Positions 24,711 through 31,089 of a stretch of DNA of 64,000 nucleotides are shown here, piece by piece. The notes beneath the pieces are model-generated. The model did no database searches, had not been told where the DNA came from, and saw only the letters and a list, made by a program, of their open reading frames with translations. Every line of letters begins with the position of its first letter. Position 1 is the stretch's first letter. Origin of the DNA: Noviherbaspirillum suwonense (GTDB taxonomy: Bacteria; Pseudomonadota; Gammaproteobacteria; Burkholderiales; Burkholderiaceae_D); assembly GCF_900182955.1 (NCBI RefSeq), contig NZ_FXUL01000009.1, forward strand, positions 62,001 through 126,000. Reading direction: 5' to 3'. Both the position numbers and the translations under genes were made by a program.

Positions 24711-25955
24711 ATGAGTTCCGGAAAAATTCTGGTCGCGCAAGGGGGCGGTCCGACCGCGGTGATCAACCAGTCCATGGTCGGCGTCGCGCTCGAGGCCCGG
24801 CGCTTCCACGGCATCGAACGGGTCTATGGCGCCCGGCACGGGGTGCGCGGCATTGTCGACGAGGACTTCGTCGACCTGTCGCAGGAAACCAGCCACAACC
24901 TCGAGCTGGTCGCCGCGACGCCGTCCTCGGCGCTCGGCTCGACTCGCGACAAGCCCGACCTCAGGTATTGCCAGGAAATCTTCCAGGTGCTGCGCGCGCA
25001 TGCCATCGGGCATTTCTTCTACATCGGCGGCAACGATTCATCGGACACGGTGCGCATCGTCAGCCTGGAAGCGCAGAAGGCCGGCTACCCGCTGCGCTGC
25101 ATCCATGTCCCGAAAACCATCGACAACGACCTGGTCGGCAACGACCATACGCCCGGCTTCCCGTCGGCCGCCCGTTTCGTCGCACAGGCATTCGCCGGGG
25201 CCAACCTGGACAATGCGGCATTGCCCGGCATCTATGTCGGCGTGGTGATGGGCCGCCATGCCGGTTTCCTGACCGCCGCTTCGGCGCTGGGCAAGAAGTT
25301 TCCGGACGACGGCCCGCACCTGATCTACCTCCCGGAACGCACCTTTGTGCTCGACCGTTTCCTGGCCGACGTCAAGGCCGCGTACGAAAAATACGGGCGC
25401 TGCGTGATCGCGGTATCCGAGGGCATACACGACGCCTCCGGCGCGCCGATCGCCAGCCTGCTCGCAAAGGACCTCGAACATGATGCGCATGGCAATGTGC
25501 AATTGTCCGGCACCGGCGCGCTGGCCGACCTGCTGTGCGAGGAAATCAAGTCCAAGCTGAAGATCAGGCGGGTGCGCGGCGACACCTTCGGCTACCTGCA
25601 GCGCTCGTTCATCGGCTGCGTGTCGGATGTCGACCAGCGCGAGGCGCGCGAAGTGGGTGAGAAAGCGGTGCAGTTCGGCATGTGGGGCGCAAGCGACGGC
25701 TCGGTGGCGATCCGGCGCACCGGCTTCTACTCGGTCGACTACGACCTGCTGCCGCTCGATGCCGTCGCCGGCAAGACCCGGGTGATGGAAGACGAATTCA
25801 TCGACGAAGCCGGCACCGGGATCACCGACGCGTTCCGGCTCTACCTGCGCCCGCTGCTCGGTTCCGGCATGCCGGACGCCTTCCGGCTGCGCCCCAGCCC
25901 GGTCGCGAAAAAGCTCGACCGCGCTGGCAGGGACGACGCTTCCGACGCCGGCTAG
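24711..25955 (+). CDS. PPi-type 6-phosphofructokinase
   Basis: 414 residues. The N-terminus VAQGGGPTAVINQSMVGV is the usual phosphofructokinase glycine-rich loop. The donor-site motif is GGNDSSDT, where ATP enzymes have GGDGS and PPi enzymes GGDD; the catalytic loop is PKTIDNDL, with the Lys typical of PPi-dependent enzymes. MGRHAGFLTAAS follows. Likely interconverts fructose 6-phosphate and fructose 1,6-bisphosphate with pyrophosphate, reversibly. The Asn in GGND is unusual. The stop codon shares CTAG with the stop of the next convergent gene. A second phosphofructokinase of another class lies at 51.6-52.7 kb. Confidence 0.88.
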   Translation: MSSGKILVAQGGGPTAVINQSMVGVALEARRFHGIERVYGARHGVRGIVDEDFVDLSQETSHNLELVAATPSSALGSTRDKPDLRYCQEIFQVLRAHAIGHFFYIGGNDSSDTVRIVSLEAQKAGYPLRCIHVPKTIDNDLVGNDHTPGFPSAARFVAQAFAGANLDNAALPGIYVGVVMGRHAGFLTAASALGKKFPDDGPHLIYLPERTFVLDRFLADVKAAYEKYGRCVIAVSEGIHDASGAPIASLLAKDLEHDAHGNVQLSGTGALADLLCEEIKSKLKIRRVRGDTFGYLQRSFIGCVSDVDQREAREVGEKAVQFGMWGASDGSVAIRRTGFYSVDYDLLPLDAVAGKTRVMEDEFIDEAGTGITDAFRLYLRPLLGSGMPDAFRLRPSPVAKKLDRAGRDDASDAG

Positions 25956-27502
25956 CGGCTGCCCCGCATGCTGTCCCAGCCATGGCGGATCGCGGCCTTC
26001 ATGTCCTGCCAGGCGCTGCCCGGATAGCGCGCCTGCCAGCCGCTGCGCGCGCCGGACTCGATCTCGTCCCAGGTCCGGCCGCGGTGTCGCGGGTCGGAGC
26101 CTAACGCCGCGCCATAGCGGTAAGCAGGCGCGATGTCCTCGTAGGCGCGGCCGGAACCGGCAAAGCGCGCCTGGAAGTCGCCGCGGAAGTCCGTGGCGGA
26201 CGGCTCCCGCCCTGCCTGCTCCGTTTCAATCACGGTCTTGCGGACCGTTCCGCTGATCTGCCGGGTCGCCACGGTCGCAGTCTTGCCGATGATTACTTCC
26301 TCGACGACGCGCACGGTCTTGCCGATCACCGCCTTTTCCGCCATCTGCCGCACTTCGAAGATTTGTTCCGTGAATGCCGGGTAGGCGGATTCCGCCGCGG
26401 CCTGCGCGGCGGTCCGGGGCGCGCTGCTTTCCTGTTGCGGCCGCGATGTCGCGCCTTCGCCGGCAGGAGGCTTGCCGGCACCGGACAAACCAGGCGCGGC
26501 ATCCAGGCCGGCCTGGCCAGTTGCGGGTTTCGCCTGGTTACCGATCGCGGGAATTTCTACGGATGGGGCCACGCCCATGCTGCCGATGGCGGCAGGCGGC
26601 GAGGCCGGCACGGACGTCATGGTGGATGAAGTTCTTGGAACCGTTGAAGGCGTTGTGGCTGGTGAAGAGTCCGCAAGGGGGGGCGGCGCAGTTCCAGCCG
26701 GCGAGGACGTTGCAGCATGGGTAGCGGGTGGGAGCGGTGACCGAGGTGCAACTGGCGTGCGCGCTGCAACCTGTGCGGGCGTTGCAGACGGTGCAGCAGA
26801 TATAGCAGATGCAACTGGCGCAACCCTTTCAACCGGCGCAGGCGTCGCCGCCGGCGAAATTGGCGCAACCGCCGCGGGTCTTGCAACGGTCGACGGAGCT
26901 GCAGCCGGCGCAGGCATCGCGGCGGGCGACGGTCCCGCAACCGGCGGCGCTTCGACCCGCTCCTCCACTCCACGCGGGGCGGCCGCTTCGGCCGTGTTCC
27001 TCCAGCGGCTGCTGAAATACCGCGCGTCGTCCTCGTTTCGCGGCCTGAAAGCGATCAGGATGCCGCCCTCCCTGATGCCCTGCTCGTAGCGCTCCACGGT
27101 TTTTGCAGGTATGCCCCAGCCGACCAGTCCGCCCATCAGTCCGCCGGCTGCGCCGCCGGCGCCGGCGCCCAGCAGCGCCGCGGCCAGCGGGCCGGCGATG
27201 ACCAGGCCGACGCCCGGCAGCACCAGCGATGTGCCGACCGCCGCCACGGCCGCCACGATCGCGCCCAGCGTTCCGCCGATGCCCGCGCCGATCCTGGCGC
27301 CGTCGGCCGCCTTGGTGCCGAGCCCGGTCCCGGCGCTGTCGCCGTCCGGGAAATAGCGCTTGCGGGTCTCGTCGGCCATGACGACGTTGATGTCGCTATT
27401 GCTGTAGCCGCGTGCGGAAAGTTCCTGGTAGGCCTGCTCCGCGGAAGCCAGGTCCGGGAACAGCCCGGTGACGAGGGGCGCATGCCGGTCGAGGTCGGTC
27501 AT
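25952..27502 (-). CDS. Stress-type protein: YflT-like head, glycine-zipper, Pro/Ala linker, DUF2382-like tail
   Basis: 516 residues from the ATG preceded by AAGGAG; the open frame further upstream is not coding-like. Residues 10-60 (VTGLFPDLASAEQAYQELSA, RGYSNSDINVVM) match the general-stress YflT-type domain. Residues 72-130 are a Gly/Ala-rich glycine-zipper region. About 200 residues of Pro/Ala/Thr-rich low-complexity linker follow. Residues about 400-450 (VIGKTVRVVEEVIIGKTATV, then TRQISGTVRKTVIETE) look like a YsnF/DUF2382 unit, and the end (YRYGAALGSDPRHRG, then WDEIESGARSGWQ) is a short repeat common in these proteins. Probably an envelope stress protein; function inferred. Confidence 0.75.
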   Translation of the reverse strand: MTDLDRHAPLVTGLFPDLASAEQAYQELSARGYSNSDINVVMADETRKRYFPDGDSAGTGLGTKAADGARIGAGIGGTLGAIVAAVAAVGTSLVLPGVGLVIAGPLAAALLGAGAGGAAGGLMGGLVGWGIPAKTVERYEQGIREGGILIAFRPRNEDDARYFSSRWRNTAEAAAPRGVEERVEAPPVAGPSPAAMPAPAAAPSTVARPAAVAPISPAATPAPVERVAPVASAISAAPSATPAQVAARTPVAPRSPLPPATHAATSSPAGTAPPPLADSSPATTPSTVPRTSSTMTSVPASPPAAIGSMGVAPSVEIPAIGNQAKPATGQAGLDAAPGLSGAGKPPAGEGATSRPQQESSAPRTAAQAAAESAYPAFTEQIFEVRQMAEKAVIGKTVRVVEEVIIGKTATVATRQISGTVRKTVIETEQAGREPSATDFRGDFQARFAGSGRAYEDIAPAYRYGAALGSDPRHRGRTWDEIESGARSGWQARYPGSAWQDMKAAIRHGWDSMRGSR

Positions 27503-27811
27503 AAGGGTCTCCTTGGGGTTTCTTCGTTGCGGAATGACGCAGCGGCATGCATGCCGCGTTCCGTGATTTGTCGACGTTAGGCCAGCAGGCGCGCCGCGTA
27601 AATAAGACGAGCGGCCTTGTCCTTGTAAGAAAACCGGCATGTTTCGCCGCGCAGCGTGCGGTGCCGGACAACATCCGCTGCCGGCAGGCAATGCAGATGG
27701 CGATCCCCGGTGCGCTGCCTGCCCGACCGCAAGACAGCATCCGCTGCCATGCCTTAGTATCCGGTGATGCTCCGCGCCGACCGGCGCGGTCCATTCCGTC
27801 GAGGTCCATCC
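27503..27811. other. Divergent intergenic region with a 16-bp palindrome
   Basis: No gene seen in 309 bp. GCGGCATGCATGCCGC (27542-27557) is a perfect palindrome 40 bp upstream of the stress-protein start, a possible operator. CATCCGCTGCC occurs twice further on (about 27670 and 27740). No clear consensus promoter. Confidence 0.4.
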
Positions 27812-29509
27812 ATGAGCGACATCATGCTTCCGCCAGCGCCTGAGTCCGGCCCTGGCCTGAACGACAGGCGACACCAGGCGTTCCCGGTGCTGAACGATGC
27901 CCAGTTCGCCATCCTGAGCAGCTATGGCCAGCGCCGGTCGTACAAGGCCGATGAACTGCTCTTCCGCGAAGGCGACCGGCATGTGCCGATGTTCGTGCTG
28001 CGGTCCGGGCGCGTCGCCGTCGAGCGCAACACCATCGCCGGGCCGCACCAGCTCGCCACGCATGGCCCGGGCGCGTTCACCGGGGAAGTCGGCACGCTGG
28101 CCGGGCGCGGCGCAATCGCCACCGCCAGGGCGGTCGAGGACACCGAGGTCATCGCGATCGACGAGGAGGCGCTGCGCCAGCTGGTGGTGGCGGAAGCGGA
28201 CCTGAGCGAACTGATCATGCGCGCCTTCATCCTGCGCCGCGTGGCCTTAATCGAGGACAAGTGCGGCGGCACCATCCTGATCGGGTCGTCCCACAGCAGC
28301 GACACGCTGCGGCTACGGGAATTCCTGGGCCGCAACGGCCAGCCCGTCGCCTATTTCGACCTCGACCTGCACGAGGGCGGCGAGATGCTGCTGCAGCGTT
28401 TCGGCGCGGCCGCCACCGATATCCCGGTGCTGATCTCGTCCAGCGGCGCGGTCTACCGGAACCCTAGCAACCGCGCCGCCGCCGATGCGGTGGGCCTGAG
28501 CCCGGACCGCATGGACGGCAAGCGCTATGACGTGGTCGTCGCCGGCGCCGGTCCGGCGGGACTGGCTGCCGCGGTCTATGCGGCATCGGAAGGACTGAGC
28601 GTGGCGGTGCTGGACCTGAAAGCGCCCGGCGGCCAGGCCGGGACCAGTTCGAAGATCGAAAATTACTTCGGCTTCCCGACCGGCATCTCGGGCCAGGCGC
28701 TGGCGGGCAGGGGCCTTTCCCAGGCGCGCAAGTTCGGCGCGGAGGTCGCGGTCCCGGTGGAAGTCATGCGGCTGGAATGTGACGAGGCGCCGGAGAACAC
28801 CGAGGACGCCGCGCATTTGCGCCTGCAGATGGACAATGGCGAACATATCCGCACCCGGGCGCTGATCATCGCCACCGGCGCCCGCTACCGCAAGCCCGAC
28901 CTGCCGGGCCTGGAGCGCTACGAGGGCCGCGGGGTGTATTACGGCGCGTCCTTCATGGAGGCGACGCTGTGCGCCCGCAAGGAAGTCATCGTCGTGGGCG
29001 GCGGCAATTCCGCCGGGCAGGCTGCCGTTTTCCTTGCCGCCCACGCCAGCCACGTGCATGTGATGGTGCGCGGCAAGGGACTGGCGGCCAGCATGTCGCA
29101 TTACCTGATACAGCGGCTGCATGCCGCGCACAATGTCACAATCCACCCCGAGACCAGCATCGTCGAACTGGTCGGCGAGGAGGCTCTGCAAAGGGTGCGT
29201 TGCCAGCGCGCCGAGGAAGCGGTGCGCGACTATCCCATCGAACACGTGTTCCTTTTCCTGGGCGCGGCGCCGAACACCGGCTGGCTGAACGACTGCATTG
29301 CGCTCGACGGCAAGGGTTTCGTGCTGACCGGTCCCGACCTGCCGGCAGGACAATGGCCGCTGCCGCGCAGTCCCTATTTCCTGGAGACCAGCCGTCCCGG
29401 CATTTTCGCGGTCGGCGATGTGCGCAGCGGGTCGGTGAAGCGGGTGGCGACCGCGGTCGGCGAGGGCGCGGCGGCGATACAGGCGCTGCATTCGGTGCTG
29501 GCTTCCTGA
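27812..29509 (+). CDS. Cyclic-nucleotide-binding domain fused to thioredoxin-reductase-like flavoprotein
   Basis: 565 residues; the ATG at 27812 has a GAGG site. Residues 20-150 form a CNB-type beta-barrel (LSSYGQRRSYKADELLFREG, then VLRSGRVAVERNTI). Residues 160-220 are a thioredoxin-fold-like segment. From about 245 a two-dinucleotide-domain flavoprotein starts (YDVVVAGAGPAGLAAAVYAA, GGQAGTSSKIENYFGFPTG, EVIVVGGGNSAGQAAVFLA, closing IFAVGDVRSGSVKRVATAVGEG). The CxxC of true thioredoxin reductases is missing; YYGASFMEATLC stands there. It may be a cyclic-nucleotide-gated NAD(P)H oxidoreductase. Substrate unknown. The architecture is known as a fused family but uncharacterised. Confidence 0.85.
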   Translation: MSDIMLPPAPESGPGLNDRRHQAFPVLNDAQFAILSSYGQRRSYKADELLFREGDRHVPMFVLRSGRVAVERNTIAGPHQLATHGPGAFTGEVGTLAGRGAIATARAVEDTEVIAIDEEALRQLVVAEADLSELIMRAFILRRVALIEDKCGGTILIGSSHSSDTLRLREFLGRNGQPVAYFDLDLHEGGEMLLQRFGAAATDIPVLISSSGAVYRNPSNRAAADAVGLSPDRMDGKRYDVVVAGAGPAGLAAAVYAASEGLSVAVLDLKAPGGQAGTSSKIENYFGFPTGISGQALAGRGLSQARKFGAEVAVPVEVMRLECDEAPENTEDAAHLRLQMDNGEHIRTRALIIATGARYRKPDLPGLERYEGRGVYYGASFMEATLCARKEVIVVGGGNSAGQAAVFLAAHASHVHVMVRGKGLAASMSHYLIQRLHAAHNVTIHPETSIVELVGEEALQRVRCQRAEEAVRDYPIEHVFLFLGAAPNTGWLNDCIALDGKGFVLTGPDLPAGQWPLPRSPYFLETSRPGIFAVGDVRSGSVKRVATAVGEGAAAIQALHSVLAS

Positions 29510-29537
29510 AGCAGGGTTGCCCGTCGTGCTGCCTTCC

Positions 29538-29783
29538 CTATTTGCCGAGCGCGAGGAAATTGTCGACGTCGACTTTCGCCAGCAGGGTGCCGGCCTCGCG
29601 GGCGGCGCTCTCGGTGGTATGGCCATCCATGGTCTGCTGTCGCGTGACCGAATGCCTGATCACCGCCTTCTCCGGGTCGCCGGCCCTGGTGATCTGGTAG
29701 CGGAAATCCCAGAGGTCGTCATGGTCGGTGAACGGGGTCACTGCAATCTCGAAGCCGCGGTATTGGACAGTGCTTGCTTCCAT
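29538..29783 (-). CDS. Small conserved-looking hypothetical protein
   Basis: 81 residues, with GGGAG upstream of the ATG. The sequence (MEASTVQYRGFEIAVTPF, then DDLWDFRYQITRAG) is soluble, acidic, and has no signal or Cys. It looks like a compact alpha/beta protein of the sort found in many Burkholderiales genomes. I do not recognise a family. Convergent with the flavoprotein gene. Confidence 0.6.
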   Translation of the reverse strand: MEASTVQYRGFEIAVTPFTDHDDLWDFRYQITRAGDPEKAVIRHSVTRQQTMDGHTTESAAREAGTLLAKVDVDNFLALGK

Positions 29784-29910
29784 GGAATCTCCCGGTGGAA
29801 AGTTCGTTATGCACAACAGTGCAAGGCTGCATTGATGGCAGACTTGCCATTCGGCGAAAAGTTTCGTCCTGGCCAGCCTTCCCCGGGCTGGCGCTGAAGC
29901 AAAGGCGGCG

Positions 29911-30834
29911 ATGTCTTATCTAGTGCAATTTATCGAGCAGTTCGGCATTCTCGCCGTGTTCATGAATGTATTGATCGAACAGCTCGGCGCGCCGATCCCG
30001 GCCTATCCGACGCTGGTGATCGCCAGCGCGCTGATGAGCAACGAGCCTACGTCATTTCGCGACCTGCTGCTTACCGCGGTCGTGGCCGCGATGATCGCCG
30101 ACCTGGCCTGGTATGCGGCCGGCAAGCGCTACGGCAGGCGGGTGCTGGCGCTGCTGTGCCGGATCTCGCTGTCGCCCGATTCCTGCGTGCGGCAAACCGA
30201 ATCGCTGTTTCACCGCTGGGGCGCGCCGTCGCTGCTGGTGGCCAAGTTCATTCCCGGCTTCGCCTCCATCGCCAGCGCGATGGCCGGCGCGCTGGGCACG
30301 AGGGCGCCGGTCTTCCTGCTGTTCGACTGCCTCGGCGCGGGCATCTGGGCCGGCTCGGCGCTGTGGCTGGGCATGCTGTTTCGCAGCACGGTCGGCGATC
30401 TGCTCAGCGTGCTGGAAAGCCTGGGCAAGTGGGGCCTGCTGCTGATTGCGTCCGCGCTGCTGCTGTTCATCCTTAACAGGTGGTGGCAGCGCCGGCAGTT
30501 CATCCGGTCGCTGCGCATGGCGCGCATTTCCGTGGCCGAGCTGCACGACCTGCACCTGCTCGGCTCGGAGCCGGTCGTCGTCGACGTGCGCCCGGCCCAT
30601 GCGCAGAGCGAAGGAAAAATACCCGGCGCGCTGGCGATCCCGGTGGACGAGATCAGCCGGGCGGTGTTCGACATGCCGGCGGACAGCGAGGTCATCGTCT
30701 ACTGCGCCTGCCCGAATGAAGCGTCCGCGGCGAAAGTGGCGAAGCTGCTGATGAACAAGGGCTACAAGCGGGTGCGCCCGCTGACCGGCGGGATCGACGC
30801 CTGGGTAGCCGCCGGGCATGGGCTGGAACGGTAG
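29911..30834 (+). CDS. DedA-family membrane protein fused to a rhodanese domain
   Basis: 307 residues. Residues 1-195 are a DedA/SNARE-associated membrane protein: IEQLGAPIPAYPTLVIASAL, GKRYGRRVL and the FIPGFASIASAMAGALG segment with five to six hydrophobic stretches. Residues 205-307 are a rhodanese fold (VVVDVRPAHAQSEGKIPGAL, then VIVYCACPNEASAAKVAKLL). The catalytic loop CACPNEA contains the Cys. DedA proteins are lipid or undecaprenyl-phosphate transporters linked to envelope stability. A sulfurtransferase tail points to redox or sulfur control. The fusion is known in proteobacteria but functionally obscure. Confidence 0.9.
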   Translation: MSYLVQFIEQFGILAVFMNVLIEQLGAPIPAYPTLVIASALMSNEPTSFRDLLLTAVVAAMIADLAWYAAGKRYGRRVLALLCRISLSPDSCVRQTESLFHRWGAPSLLVAKFIPGFASIASAMAGALGTRAPVFLLFDCLGAGIWAGSALWLGMLFRSTVGDLLSVLESLGKWGLLLIASALLLFILNRWWQRRQFIRSLRMARISVAELHDLHLLGSEPVVVDVRPAHAQSEGKIPGALAIPVDEISRAVFDMPADSEVIVYCACPNEASAAKVAKLLMNKGYKRVRPLTGGIDAWVAAGHGLER

Positions 30835-30858
30835 TTCGCCGTGTCGGGGCAGGCCCGG

Positions 30859-30958
30859 GCTTCGGTAAAACGGCGCTTCGGTGGATCGGAGCTTGGGTAG
30901 CGCCGGTACTTTTGTAGATCGATACTTCAGCATATCGGCGCTTTCGCAGATCGGGGCG
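30859..30958. repeat. Degenerate 16-bp repeats after the dedA-rhodanese gene
   Basis: About six imperfect units of 16-17 bp starting CTTNGGTA or CTTTNG and containing GATCGG, e.g. CTTCGGTGGATCGGAG, CTTTTGTAGATCGATA, CTTTCGCAGATCGGGG. They fill much of the 200-bp gap before the nuclease gene. The units are too diverged for a CRISPR array and have no spacers. Confidence 0.6.
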
Positions 30959-31019
30959 CGGCGTGCGCGGCAGCGGCGGGCCGCGCATTGGCGCCGGCAG
31001 ACGCCGCCTCGGACCAGGT

Positions 31020-31089
31020 CTGACCACGACGGCATCATGGATCGGCGGTAGCCGCTTCCAGCCTGAGGCTGACCACGACGGGATCATGG
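31020..31089. repeat. 21-bp direct repeat at the 3' end of the nuclease gene
   Basis: CTGACCACGACGG-ATCATGG occurs at 31020-31040 and 31069-31089, 21 bp each with one mismatch. The second copy encodes the catalytic HDPVVV motif of the nuclease (minus strand); the first overlaps its stop codon. It looks like a small duplication of the end of the gene. Confidence 0.75.

Noticed and set aside
27812-29509. Ordinary thioredoxin reductase
   Set aside because: The CxxC redox centre is missing and a CNB-type domain is fused in front.
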